Below, one piece after another: positions 10,787-23,428 of a stretch of 64,000 nt of DNA; position 1 is the first letter of the stretch; every line of letters starts with the position of its first letter. A model generated the notes under the pieces. It did no database searches, was not told where the DNA came from, and saw only the letters and a list, made by a program, of their open reading frames with translations. The stretch lies in assembly GCA_021229015.1 (NCBI GenBank), contig CM037789.1, positions 25,824,256-25,888,255 of the forward strand. Direction: 5' to 3'. The translations under genes and the position numbers were made by a program. Source of the stretch: Solen grandis (taxonomy: Eukaryota > Mollusca > Bivalvia > Adapedonta > Solenidae).

Positions 10787-13557
10787 AATTGAATGTACTA
10801 TTCTGCATCAGTGACATTATACTGCTAATTTTGTTAACATTTTTAATTATTTTTCTCTCCCTTGAGACGGAAATAAAACTGCTGTGCCCTACTAAAAGAA
10901 CTCCGTCTAAACACTACAATTTCTACCAAATGTTGCTTCTTCCACGTCAACAAGCACGATTAATTCCACTTTAGCGGAGGCTGCCAAGTTATGTAACTTC
11001 TTGACATAGTCTGAACACTCAAGCAAAATTTCTAACTAAATAAGCAAAACTTTCAACAACACCATTTACCGAACATTTCATCAATATTTCATAATGCGAC
11101 ACCAAAAGAGAAATCATAACTCCAGAAACTGACAGATTTAGTTCACTGTACAGCAGAACTGTCAATGAAAACTGCAACACTTGGAAAATTGTGTTAAATG
11201 GAACAGAAAAGGTTGGTAATTGTTGCGATAACGTGTTAAGTAAAATGACTGGAAAAGGAATTTATATAGGTCATATCTTGAGTAGTGGTAGTTGTGTCCT
11301 CAAAATAACAGCAATTTTTTAATGCCATTTTATTGCGGATATGGTGCAAATGACAAAATGTGTGCATCTTATACAACCAACAAAAAAGAATAGCTTTATA
11401 ATTTTTACAACAAATTGTTTGAATACACTGGCAAGAGTTTTTACTCACATTGCTGGTGATCAAATGAAAACATTTTTTTTTTAAATGCTTAAGTTTGTTT
11501 TTTTTCCATTATAGGACCATTCTTTCTCCACTTCTTGTTCATTCACCTCATAACATCAACTGTGTATGTTTTATTTTCAATACTCATTTTCAATCAAAAT
11601 TTTCAAAGACATTTGAATTTTTACTTAATAAACCATACAAATTTATAAACCTCAATTTATATGATAAAATCAAAATTATTTGACAATGTATAAGGGACAT
11701 CAACATGAAATCATTAATAGAGAACAGCTAAATTTAGCAAAAATGACACTAATGGTACCTTATTGCACCAATTGGATAAAATTAATCATTTTTCTGTTTT
11801 TAACAGAATTCTAAATCATTTTTATTTTAAGCTTAGAACACACACAATTTTTTTTTTATTACCGTCAACTCATTTATATTCTTTAATCATCAAGCAAATT
11901 TACAACTCTTGAATTTCGTTCTCCATTGTCCTGAATGACCTAAGCCAGTCGGAACTGTTCAAGGCCATTAACGAATCATCTGCGCTAGCGATTTTTCAAC
12001 ACAATTATTAGCTCAGGTATTGAATTAATGGAAACGTGAAACTTCACAACTCCCATAATGCAACTGCAGACGGAAATTCAACACCATGGCAGAGGCACTG
12101 CAGGACATGCATTTCCTATGTGCGTGAACATTTGAAGGAAACACAACCCTTCCAGACCCATACCTGACTTTCTTTGTGTTTATTCTACAAACAAAAGACC
12201 CTGTGTACAAGCTTGTTTTTCCCAGCAAAAAAATAACATTATGCAAATTAGTTATGCAAATATCGCCTTCTACCTGTAATCAAGTGCTGTCGCTTTATTG
12301 TCATGATACATTCGACACAAGGCTGATAATTTTGAATTTGATGCGGATAATATTTTGCAACTTCCTCTAAATTATGTCCTTTTATAATGAACTCCATTCA
12401 TTCAAGTAATTTAAAGTGTGCATGTAATGATATATCATTTCAAACAAAAGACTGATTATGTTAATTTTTCTTTCAAATTTGTAGTAAAAAATCTGTTGTT
12501 TTTTCTGTCATGGAAAACTTGATAATTAACAGCATACTGTTTAGAAGTAACGCTCCACCTGTGACCCTGGTAATTCTTAAAATATTTCAAACCCTCACTT
12601 ACCTAACCTAGCACCATTTTCAAAAACCTTGCTTAGAAATATTTTTTGTACTCACAAATCTTGCTTAGATCCATTTTTTGTACTCATAAATCTTTAGTTA
12701 TAAATTTTTGGACTACCATTTTCACAAACCTTGCTTAGATATATGGCGTGGATCACCTTGTTTTAATACTCTTATAAAGAATGTGTGTGTTTGTGTGTAT
12801 GGGTCGGAGGTTGGGGTTATAAGCATTGGAATTATGAATGTTGTACGTCTAGCTACAATGAACACAAATGGGCGTGGATCCACACAGATATTAAAGTAAG
12901 AATGAATTCTGTAACCTTGGTTATACCATTCAACAAGGTCAACATTTACAAATATGTGATTAACGTAATCTTCATTGACTTCCTCAAACTGTCGTAATGC
13001 CGAACATGCATGTTAAATCACTCGTGCACACAAACCCCATTTGTTTATTCCGTGGTGCCAGAACCAACATTAATACCGATTAAAACAGCAATATCGGCAA
13101 GGCTTTTATGAACGTTTTACACATGATTTCATTTTTCTGTCGTATTTTCCAGCCAAAACATTCGCTGTTATTGTACAACAGCAGGTTTATTACTGGCTTG
13201 TGTTTTATTCAGAGTGCATCTTTATCCATTAATAATTTCCTCAAGGTCATTAAGATCTGGTGCACATACCAGTACACATTGACGAGATTTTCATATGTTT
13301 TTTTAGTCTGGAAATTTGGATTATTTAATAGTTCTTACATACTTATTATTCTGAGTGTTCTAAAGATTGGATTTTTTTCTTGCAGAGAAATTATATGACT
13401 GATTTTTGAGAATGAAATGTATTGGAATTGGAATTTTTCTCTCAGAATGACAATTTTTAGTAACCATATCAAGATAAATATTTTATTTCAATTCATATCA
13501 AGCACTTATTTTTAGCACAAAGAGAGACAAACCATTTTTATTTTTACTGACGTTGGT
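10787..13557. other. no gene seen
   Basis: AT-rich non-repetitive DNA between two minisatellites. Contains the octamer pair at 12241; 13020-13250 is another higher-complexity stretch without a coding signature. Confidence 0.55.
12241..12261 (+). promoter_or_regulatory. paired POU octamer sites
   Basis: Two exact ATGCAAAT octamers in direct orientation, 13 bases start to start. The surroundings (11930-12370) are non-repetitive and include AACAAAAG-like HMG sites, so a conserved enhancer is possible. No target gene can be named. Confidence 0.35.
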
Positions 13558-13599
13558 ATGTCATGGTCGAGGGTGGGGACCATGACCTCAGATACAAAT

Positions 13600-13975
13600 T
13601 AGATGCTCTACCTACTCAGCCATCCGGATGGGTTTGTATTGGATGCTCTACCTACTCAGCCATCCGGATGGGTTTGTATTGGATGCTCTACCTACTCAGC
13701 CATCCGGATGGGTTTGTATTGGATGCTCTACCTACTCAGCCATCCGGATGGGTTTGTATTAGATGCTCTACCTACTCAGCCATCCGGATGGGTTTGTATT
13801 AGATGCTCTACCTACTCAGCCATCCGGATGGGTTTGTATTGGATGCTCTACCTACTCAGCCATCCGGATGGGTTTGTATTGGATGCTCTACCTACTCAGC
13901 CATCCGGATGGGTTTGTATTGGTCTTCCTATAGCCATCCGGATGGGTTTGTATTGGCTCACCTCTCAGCCATCCG
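13600..13975 (+). repeat. 40-bp tandem repeat derived from a SINE tRNA-like head, about 9 copies
   Basis: Seven or more units are nearly identical: GATGCTCTACCTACTCAGCC then ATCCGGATGGGTTTGTATT. On the minus strand each reads TGGCTGAGTAGGTAGAGC, a tRNA A-box-like sequence (internal pol III promoter element). Flanking 13558-13600 resembles the B-box side of the reverse SINE seen elsewhere in the window. Two degraded units end the array. Confidence 0.9.
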
Positions 13976-16429
13976 GGGGTTTTTGGCCTTTCTTGATAGC
14001 TATTTCACATAGTATTTGATTAATTCTGTTGACTATGGTGTTTAGATTTAGGCTTGCAAAAGACAGGGCTTGTGGTTATAAGTTCCGTTATGTTCAAAAT
14101 ATATTTAATATATGAGTTACTAAAAATGTGCTCATTGGAAAGAAGTGTTATTCTTGTAAGATGGCTCTCAAACCTAAAGCTATCTGATGACTGAAAATAA
14201 AATTGTGAAGTCAACAAAAAAAATGTTTTGTTCCTATGGTAACAAATCTGACAGCAGGACTTGGAACCTTAGAGTCATTGATACAACCACAAAACCCCCA
14301 AAACCTAACAATTTGTACCACAAAAGAAATCCAAATCAATTTCCTCCATTTCTAGGAGAAATAATACTTAATAAAAAAAAATCTGAATTCCAATTTAACA
14401 AGATTAAGTCCTTATTATTAGCAAGGTAGAAGACAATCAAAATTCTGTAGTTTCAAATGAACTAAAAAACTTTAAATAGAAAAAGCTTTGATCTGTCACT
14501 GAGGGAGAGAATCTCAAATTCACAATTAAGAGAAAATTAATTTGAGATCTTGGTATTTAAAATCTCTGTGCTTATAAATTTTGCTGATGCAACTGAAGTC
14601 TCATTAAATTTGGAATATCTGCAATCATCACAAATTTGGTTGACACTGCTTCCCCAATTCTTCACATGCTTTGCCAAGTAATTAAATTTTAATGCTTAAC
14701 ATTCTTAAGCCGAATTTCTGGGAAGGGATCTCCAAACAGAAAATGGTTAAACAAAAATATAGTATAAATGGTTATAATTACAATGTGAAAATAAACAAAT
14801 TTGCAATTTTTAACAGATTGTGGGAAAAACCCATCCAGGACAGTTGTCAAACCACATCAACTTTTTCAGAGCTGTTGAAATAACAAACATTAAATAATGA
14901 CACAGATGAAAGTATTTTAGAAAATTTGCCAATATTTCCACATTGTACACTTTATAAATCACCTTTGCAGTACTAACAGCCATGTATGAAGCTCAATCCA
15001 GAGACTTTCAGGGGACCAAAATCACTTTGAGTATCTGATTAAACAATGATAGGCATACAGAGTGGGTTTTAATGCTGTCAGCGGGAAAGATCCAGATATT
15101 AAAATTTTCAAGGGGAAAAACCTATTTCAAATAAAGCAAACAATGTAAGGAGAGTTATTCAAAATGGATACTGCTGAGACTGGGTTAGTTCCCTGAAGAC
15201 CAACATTTTTGCCATGATTTAAGCTTCCTTTTTTTTTTTTTTTTTTCAGTACCTTCCAAGATTTTTAGGGAAAAGAACTAGATAAATTTCATTACTTTTT
15301 GGAAAAATTCATAAAGTTTGGATATTTTGTGATCAAATGAATTTAGGTGAGAAACATAATTAGTCTGCTATTTATCATAATCCATATATAATCATCAGTC
15401 TCTCTCTTTTTTCTCTTCTATCCTCTTTTCTCCTAGTTGTCTCTCTCTATCTTCTTCTATCCTCTCTCTCTCTCCCTGTTTTCTCTCATTAACCCCTTTT
15501 CTCCTCCTCTCCTCACTTGCCCTCTTTATCTCTCCCTCACATTTCCTCACACAGTAAGTGTAAAACTCACATTTCATCTTCTCATCATTCATAATAATTT
15601 GTTTCATATCAAACACACAAAAAATATAAACATGTAAAAACATGCTGTCTCAATTACGAGCAATTAGTCAGATTAATCAAGTGTCAATAAAAAAATATCT
15701 CTGCCAAATGTCAGCTGTCAGATACCCATGTTTATTGAAACCTCATTAAAATACACTATTTGTTTACTATTAAGATGTCTATTTTTCCTGAATATAATAT
15801 GCTAATTATTTCATCAGCGTATGCAAAAGAGTCACTGAAGAAGTATCAAATTTCGCTCGATGAATGGAAGCCAGTAAAAGAAAGTTAGCCAATAGGAAAG
15901 TTATCTTTAATTCTTACAAAGAAAATTGAATATATCAATATATCGAACCTTGCCAGTTTCTGATTAAAAATCAATTATCAACATTTTAACACCCTAAAAC
16001 TTGAAACTGATCCCAGAAATGACCTATCCAGCTGTATAAAACCAGATCAGACTGCAAACACTTGGTATTATACTGTCTGTTGACCTGACCACATGATCTG
16101 TTACTGTACAGACATACCGGTCTTTAGCAGCCAGTCATCAAAACTCAATGTGGCTGCTTGGCAAAGGTGGCTGCTCAATTAAGGTCAATTACAATACAAT
16201 CAAACATTCTAAATCTGGTCGCTTAAAACAGATTGGTTTTATAGGACAGGTGAGCCACCAACATGAGGATCTGTACACATGAACAGTCCTGTTCTCAATA
16301 CTTAGACCACCCTTGTGACTTTGGGCAGTTGGTCTTGATTTAGTGAGGGAATGATTAACGAGTTGAAAATAATGGTCTTATTAAAAAGATGACCTTTGTA
16401 AGACGTTTTACTATGGGTCAGTAGTTATG
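13976..16429. other. no gene seen apart from a TC tract
   Basis: AT-rich DNA with no exon-like block and only short chance frames. Confidence 0.55.
15398..15540 (+). repeat. polypyrimidine (TC-rich) tract
   Basis: Almost only C and T over about 140 bases, with CTCTCT runs; a mirror of the purine-rich tract at 26279-26390. Low complexity, no function inferred. Confidence 0.85.
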
Positions 16430-16659
16430 TTAACCCTTCCCTCATATAGACTCATTTTGACAACACCCAATAGGTACCACATAAAGCCTGATCTGCAGAA
16501 AACCACAGTTAAACTTTACCAAATTTAATTATAAAATCCTCATTTCCAGACCACTGAGGAGCAGCGAACAGCATAAAACCTGATCACTCGCAGGCTGATC
16601 TGGTTTTATACTGTTCGCATAGGTCTTTTCATGGTGTCCTCTATGAGGGAAAGGGTTAA
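16430..16659 (+). mobile_element. piggyBac-like MITE, copy 2
   Basis: Same TTAA-flanked inverted ends (left CCCTTCCCTCATA, one T short) and body as 810-1032, same orientation, full length. Confidence 0.75.
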
Positions 16660-16944
16660 TATCAGTTGCCCCCACACACACACTGCACTGGACAGTGGCT
16701 ATTTTATCAGGCACAAAGGATGATTCATAAAAAAATTACCTCTAAATAGTGACCACCTGTTTACAAAGACCACATTCTCCAAATGTTGTCTGTCTTCAAA
16801 GGTTCCACAGAACATTTCAACCTTAGTTTGCATAGGAGCAAAAAAAGCTAACGGTTCAACTGGGGAAACAAGAAAGTCAGTAGAACTGAGAGATGCTCCC
16901 CGAAGAACGTCATTGTTACAAATAAGGCCTTGGTCAATGGGTGG

Positions 16945-17167
16945 GAGGATATGTTAAGGACCGGAATGGGATCAGCACATGCTTATCATGTATAGAATCC
17001 AGGTAATGCGCATCTCCTCTTGGTAATAAAGCTTCACATAAAAAGTTTGTTGAAATCAAGCCGTTAGTTCCTGAGAAATAGTCAGGACAAGGAAAGTGTG
17101 ACGGACGAACGAACGAACGGACGGACAAAGCGGCGACTATATGCGTCACCTTCAGTGAGCATAAAAA
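16945..17167 (+). repeat. short copy of the TCACCTTC.GTGAGCATAAA repeat
   Basis: Shares AAAGCTTC.CATAAA, TTAGTTCCTGAGAAATAG, a GACGGACGAACGAAC tract and the terminus with 17728-18459, but has one unit only. Confidence 0.65.
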
Positions 17168-17727
17168 AAGGTAAAAAAAAGCTCTTAGCTCTCTAAACAG
17201 TATTATTATACCATATTATATATTCTTGTTCCTTTTGATGAGACAGAAGATAAAATGGTAAATACTTTGGTGTCCCCCAAGATCACACAGGGGTCAGGCT
17301 CCACCCCCAAAATTTTACTTAGGACCTTTCAGCTCAAAGCTGTTGAAATCCCCATTCCTAAATCATATCTATTCTCCTCATCAGATGAGATGTTTTACCA
17401 ACTCTAATTTGGAGACTTAGTAACAGTTTACTATTTAATATGATAATACATGTTACTCATCAGATCTTTCATTGATTTTTTTTCAAGTTTTTATACTACT
17501 GAAATTTAAGTCATACATTTCAATGTGTGCTCATATCAAAGAGGTTAACCAACACTCTTGACATATGACTGGATATTTGAAATAGTGTATAATGGCCTAA
17601 ACAACAATTAGCTGACATGATTATGATTGACATTACTAGCATATTGAATTTTGTGGGGTTTTGTTTAAATGATATCTCCTGTTAAATTAGGCAAATGACA
17701 TGAATATCAGTCAACAACATGGTAGTA

Positions 17728-18459
17728 GGGGCCATAACTCTCTTAAAAATTGAGGAACCAGGTCACGTCAAGGATATGCGTATCTACTCTTGGTAATAAA
17801 GCTTCCCATAAAGTTTCATTGAATTCAAGCCATTAGTTCCTGAGAAATAGCCCGGACAAGAATCATGCAACATGAACTATAGGCCAAAAAGTCAAGGGGC
17901 CATAACTCTGTGAAAAATTGAGGAACCAGGTCATGCCTACGATATGCGTATCTACTCTTGGTGATAAAGCTTCCCATAAAGTTTTGTTGAATTCAAGCCA
18001 TTAGTTCCTGAGAAATAGCCCGGACAAGAATCATGCAATATGTACTATAGGCCAAAAAGTCAAGGGGCCTTAACTCTGTGAAAAATTGAGGAACCAGGTC
18101 ACGCCTACGATATGCGTATCTACTCTTGGTGATAAAGCTTCCCATAAAGTTTTGTTGAATTCAAGCCATTAGTTCCTGAGAAATAGCCCGGACAAGAATC
18201 ATGCAATATTTACTATAGGCCGAAAAGTCAATGGGCCATAACTCTTTGAAAAATTTAGGAACCGGTCATGCTGAGGATATGCGCATCTCCTCTTGGTAAT
18301 GAAGCTTCCCATAAAGTTTCGTTGAATTCAAGCCATTAGTTCCTGAGAAATAGTCCGGACAAGGAAAGTGAGACGGACGAACGGACGGACGGACGGACGG
18401 AAGGACGGACGGACGGACGAAGCGGCCACTATATGCGTCACCTTCGGTGAGCATAAAAA
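17728..18459 (+). repeat. dispersed repeat with four ~168-bp units and a GGAC-rich 3' end
   Basis: Units with the landmark GGGCCATAACTCT recur near 17728, 17896, 18064 and 18233. The element ends with an array of GGACGGAC and a hairpin-like TCACCTTCGGTGAGCATAAA. It ends about 85 bases beyond the donor of the coiled-coil exon on the minus strand. A short relative is at 16945-17167. Confidence 0.7.
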
Positions 18460-18545
18460 AACAAAAGAGACCATCTTTCTCCCAGTTTAACCCCAGTATG
18501 CCAGTACAGATGGAAATGAATGAAACAAGTTGAATGAACACTCAC

Positions 18546-18677
18546 CGGTTTTTCATGTGACCGGGCGCGGGCTAGGTCTCGTTGACATCGGGTCAAGGTC
18601 AGCTTGGTCTGGCGGGCTGTCTGTTTCTCCTCGGCCAGCTGCCGACTCAAGTCCTCGATCTTCTTCTCCAAAACATC
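18546..18677 (-). CDS. internal coiled-coil exon, gene unidentified
   Basis: This is a 132-nt open exon, phase 0 on both sides, with acceptor TTCTATTGCAG and donor GTGAGT. Its 44 residues begin DVLEKKIEDLSRQLAEEK and end CQRDLARARSHEKP. They show a heptad-like spacing of I/L residues and very high charge, as in a long coiled coil. GC content is well above the flanks and codon use is plainly coding. I do not recognise the family: many centrosomal, cytoskeletal and trafficking proteins have such segments. Neighbouring exons must lie in the long AT-rich introns on either side; phase-compatible but weak candidates are noted at 30937-30990, 23414-23428 and 4754-4954. Confidence 0.8.
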
Positions 18678-18681
18678 CTGC

Positions 18682-18800
18682 AATAGAACAGATACATAGC
18701 ATTATACTCACATTACACACAGTCTGACAGTTGCTTGTTGTTAATAGAACAGATACATAGCATTATACTCACATTACACACAGTCTGACAGTTGCTTGTT
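18682..18800 (+). repeat. 61-bp tandem duplication beside the coiled-coil exon
   Basis: Two nearly exact copies beginning AATAGAACAGATACATAGCA. The left copy abuts the splice acceptor of 18546-18677; only it keeps the AG, so the exon itself is not duplicated. Confidence 0.9.
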
Positions 18801-18802
18801 TG

Positions 18803-19040
18803 TTACGTTTAATGTCCAACAGACAGTATTTCAGTCCGTGTGGCCACATAGTGATATAAAGTAGACATGTGGCATGATACCACACCCAGTCACATTATCC
18901 TCACACTGGTCCAATTAGTCTTGGATCTATAACATAGCACCAAGTAGACAGCTTCTAGTAACAGTTCCATTAACAATTTTCAAGGATTGAACCCAAGACC
19001 TTCAGCTCCTGAGGGATGTTCTAACCGCTCAGCAACCCTT
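18803..19040 (-). mobile_element. tRNA-derived SINE (V-SINE-like family), reverse
   Basis: The body carries the family landmarks ACAGTATTTCAG, ACATGTGGCATGATACCACA and CCCAGTCACATTATCCT, then a tRNA-like head (GGATTGAACCCAAGACC, TTCTAACCGCTCAGCAA). From memory it resembles the V-SINE family RUDI of bivalves; not verified. Confidence 0.75.
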
Positions 19041-19904
19041 TATTTCCCATGATCCAGTGCTGTGGTAGCATGCATGGGGTGTGCGTTGGAGGTGGGGCAT
19101 GATCCAAGATGTAAGGTTACCTTTAAAATATTCCTTGAAACAGAACCAAGAACTATCCAAACTTAAGATAATATTTCTCCTACCAAATGACAGATGCTAT
19201 CAATGTAACTGTTACGATTACAGAAAAAGATAAAATCCAGGTTAGGGATGGAATAACTGCAAGATCATATAGCATTTCATAAATGGAAAACTTAACAAGT
19301 ACAGGGTTATTTTTTGCAAATATTGTCTAGGGTCAATGTCATTTGATATCATCAAATTCTAGGGTCCCCAAAATCAAAACCTTTTATAGGAATATATATA
19401 TTTAATAACACTTCTTTTCAAGCTTTGGATGAACCTCCATCCATATGCATACAGTTTGTTTGCTAGTAGTACACATACAGGTACCACATATATTTTAATA
19501 CATCTCTAACCTTTTACATCATAAATATTCATGTACTCCAGAAGCTGTCTGATCTATAGATCTGACGTTTATCAACACATCAAAATATTGTCTCAAAGAG
19601 GTGAAGGATTAAGCCCCGTTTTTCCCTCCTTTCAATTTCTTTAAATTTACAATCAAGTTAAATTATTTTTATGAGTGCATTTTTGTATTATTCGTATTCT
19701 TAAAGGGCAGTAACTCTGATAATGGATCTGTGGTAAGTATTTAAGTTTTACTTAGCGCAGAATTTGAACCGGTTCATCAAGATGAAATTCTTCGCATTGT
19801 TCTGGCCATATGCTCCACTGAATTATGATTTAGACAATATGTCGACATTATCTGACAGGAAATAGAATGACTAATCTGGCATCAGCCATAGGACCGTTAC
19901 TAAC

Positions 19905-19996
19905 AAACCATGCAAGACAATGATAGGAAGACAGGTAGACAGATCATTGCAAACCATGCAAGACAATGATAGGAAGACAGGTAGACAGATCATTGC
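19905..19996 (+). repeat. 46-bp tandem duplication
   Basis: Two exact copies beginning AAACCATGCAAGACAATGAT, joined head to tail. Confidence 0.9.
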
Positions 19997-21951
19997 AAAG
20001 TATTTCAGATGGTACTATGGTTACATTCAAAAGAAATTTTAACTTTTAATAAAATACAAACACCCCAAGATAAAAAACATGTGTTGAGACAGAAGCAAAT
20101 TTTTTGAATTGATATTAAGATATATTAAAAAAAACATAAATAACCAATTTGATTATTCTCAGTCATCCCCCACCTCAAACAAAACAATTAAAACAACAAT
20201 CAAATTGCATAAATGACACACAAATATTTCAAAATATCAAGGGAAATCCCTGTAGAGACCAAATAAATCCATAAAGATTTGTTTTTGTTTTAAGTTTACC
20301 ATCAATGTGACAGACGTCATGCCAATTGAGGCACGGGTGTTGAACCTTAAGTAGACCTACCAAGAACCAGCTAGAAGGCTTTGCTACATTAAGGTATTTA
20401 AGCACCCTTATAGCCATATTCCATATCTTGCCACTGGTAATATTTTTATATAACGTTGATACTTTGAAGATATTCAAAAATGAAAATATTTCACAAAAAG
20501 TTTTTTTTCAACATTTATCTAATTTGGTGGAGATAATCTGTATATAAGTTAACATATATAGGGAATATACATTATGGGAAATAAACATTTTCTGCAAATA
20601 TGAAAAACTGAATTTGATTTATAATTAAAACTCATGGTAAAAAGATTCATTATATGATTCTGTTTTAAAATTCATGAAAAAAATCTAAACTTTACCACTG
20701 AAAAATGGAGAAAGTTGCTTTTTTTAGTTTTTAGGGGGAGATAACTCATGACAGCAAAATTATCAAGGGGAGGTAATAAAAGAACTTCTGTCATATGGTA
20801 TAACATGTCAATTTGCCCCTAAGATTTCCATTGTTTGACATTTTAAAAGCTTATATTGTGAAGTTATATGCATGGCTTTGATGGAATTGATGGGTTTTCA
20901 ATGTTTTCTGCTCTACCTAAGGGTATAACACAATCAGTAAGAAAACAGTTCTTACATGCTGCTCTAGTTTTAAAATGACTGCATTTCATAAAGTTGTTTT
21001 TGTTTTTAGCCAAAGGTTGGCTACAATCTCAATCTAAAAAAAATATTATGTTCTTCCTGATTTGAAGTTAAATATGGCTTAGCAAGAGACTTTTTTAAGA
21101 GACTTTTTCCTATACAACAGCTTATACACAGCAATTGTTCATAGACTGATATATATATATTCTTCACTTTCATTCCCTAAACTTGCTGTAATTTTTTGAC
21201 AATTTTTCCCAATTTCTTAGATCTTAACTAAAACATTCTCAATTTGAAAGATATGAAAATTGGCGAGAAAGACATCCTTGTCTTTTAATTTTTTCATGTC
21301 AATGGGAAAAAAACTTTTGAATCAAATACATATCCCTGTCTACAGTTCCTTGATTGGACTAGTACTTTGCACCGGAGAAAGCCTGAAAAAATTCTAGCCC
21401 ATTGCATGGACCTTCATCTCTGTGGCCAAGAACACTTCACCTCTGGACAACACCGCCTTAAAAGCTCTCAAGTGATTCATCCATGTCACAGTCAAGCTTT
21501 TGTCACATCTGTGACGTTTCTCATCCAATTCCCGACACACTGCCCCGCAAATCAACTCACATCCTTATTTCCAATGCTAAGCTGTTTTCACATACCTCCA
21601 ATTATCAAGAAATAAAGACAAACTTTGTGGATAAAAAACATGGCATTCCAAGTCACAATTACATTATAAATCGTAACATTCTTTCCCAGTAACAGATGGC
21701 CACAACAACGGACATTGATTAAGAAAGGAAAGAATGTCCGGAATTCTCTGAGATATGTTAAGATAATCAAGTTGGTTTACGGCTGAAGGGTAAAGTAAAA
21801 CAACAGATGGCAAAAGTGATTGATCTCAATGTTTGACCCAATTAATTAAATGCACATAAGAGGCCTTTTTTTGCTATAGAATTATTTGGATCTATAATTT
21901 TATATACACATGTTCATAGTTCACTTCAATATTGTAAAAAGTATTTACATG

Positions 21952-22195
21952 AGTCCCCTACCGTTGAAGTGCATAATTTTTCCGTTACAATAGCAACCAG
22001 GATTTTATTTTGGCCGGAGAAAAAAAAGTGACATGCTGAATCTCCATACTGCCATCTATTCATATACCAAGTTTCATAATATTATCTTGAACGGTTTCTA
22101 ACTTTTTGCAGGATTCAGATTTCCAGACATCCAGACGGACAGACAGATGGAAGGCAAACCTATAGTTCCCTCTGGTGTAAACACTAGTAGGGGAC
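21952..22195 (+). mobile_element. small repeat with AGTCCCCTAC / GTAGGGGACT inverted ends
   Basis: About 244 bp, with inverted ends AGTCCCCTAC and GTAGGGGACT and an internal AGACGGACAGACAG tract. No coding capacity; probably a non-autonomous element. Confidence 0.5.
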
Positions 22196-22639
22196 TAAAA
22201 AAACAGATCTAGATTCATCTTGTAATTATTTTTCAAAACCTTGTAGTATTTTTATTGCATCAATACATTTAAGAATTATTTCTGCAAGGTAAGTTTGACT
22301 TAGCTAGAACATATAAATTTTGATGGTAATACACATTCCCAATTTTAAACAGAACAGTATTTTGACAGTCTAACTTGAATTTTGTAAATGTAAAATTCAG
22401 CATGTAACTATCCATTCTCCCCTGTAAAATTTAATATGATTGTTAATTTCAGATAATCTTACAACTGCAGACTACAAGCTGTTGTGTTAGAGATAACCAT
22501 TGCTATGACGATATTTCAAGCTAGTAAAAGGTAATGTATTAGACCCAGAGACACCCGGGTAGAGCCACCAACCTTCTGCAAGTCTACAAGTACTTAATCT
22601 ATTACACAGTTTAAACTTATACATATTTTACGTTGATTG

Positions 22640-22790
22640 GCAGTTTCTGGGTTGGACCAGTACTTTACACCTGGGAAGGTCAAGAAAAATCCTTGTCCCT
22701 AATGGCGTTGGATTTAAACCCACAACCATTGAATCTGCAGTTGGATATGTTACCCCTGGACCGCGGCACCCTTACCCATTACATCATGGT
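22640..22790 (-). mobile_element. third-family SINE, reverse
   Basis: GGGTTGGACCAGTACTTTAC and ACCTGGGAAGGTCAAGAAAA body. The minus-strand head has GGTCCAGGGGTAACATATCC and a B-box-like GGTTGTGGGTTTAAATCC. Confidence 0.65.
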
Positions 22791-23413
22791 TTTGCCCAAG
22801 GAAACATCCTACACAATCAGAATTAAATAGCCTAGACTTACACCAGTAATTGTAACACATTAATTATGTAATTGTCTTATGCTTCTAAACTCATTCCAGT
22901 ACCCTTAATAATTGTTTCACAAAATATCTTTAAAGTAATTGACCAAGTTGACAAGAACAGTTTGTTTTAAAAAATAAACAAAGTATTTTTAAGAGTAAAA
23001 ACCAAATATGGAAATATTCATCCCTTAGTTTTCAAGATTAACTTAGTGCTAATTGAAGTTGGTGATACTGAATTAGCCAGATCAGCCTCAGTAATTTTCT
23101 AGCTGATCAGGTTTACACATGTCTGCTAATCATAAATACATTTAAGATAAGAAAATAACAGAACAAAACTATCTTATCATAGACTGAGAACTCAACCCAA
23201 TGCTATAAACATCAACATAATAAATGTAAAATTGAAAGATTAAGCTTCTCATAATTATTGTCTCTTTGATATGAATATATATGAGAATAATAATACTTAT
23301 AAAACCAGAACTGCATTCAGTTTGATCTGGGTTTCCTATGGTTTAGCAGAATGAAAAATGAAAAATACTACAATCAAGAATTAATGGATTTAAACATAAA
23401 CAAGTCAACTTAC

Positions 23414-23428
23414 CATTAATTGCTCCAT
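23414..23428 (-). CDS. candidate first coding exon (5 codons) of the coiled-coil gene
   Basis: On the minus strand an ATG in good initiation context (A at -3, G at +4) is followed by GAGCAATTAATG and a near-consensus GTAAGT donor. The phase is 0, matching the coiled-coil exon at 18546-18677, so MEQLM could lead into DVLEKK. The piece is too short to carry its own evidence. It could equally be a chance donor, or an internal exon using the AG about 15 bases upstream. Confidence 0.25.

Larger units (their letters stand above)
19041..22639. other. intron-like DNA with small repeats
   Basis: Apart from the 46-bp duplication, a SINE tail near 21350 and the 21952-22195 element, nothing is recognised. 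The open frame at 20229-20477 (minus) lacks splice or homology support. Confidence 0.5.

Noticed and set aside
13603..14019. 138-codon repetitive protein
   Set aside because: The 40-bp unit is not a multiple of three, so the frame only cycles through the repeat; the unit derives from a SINE head.
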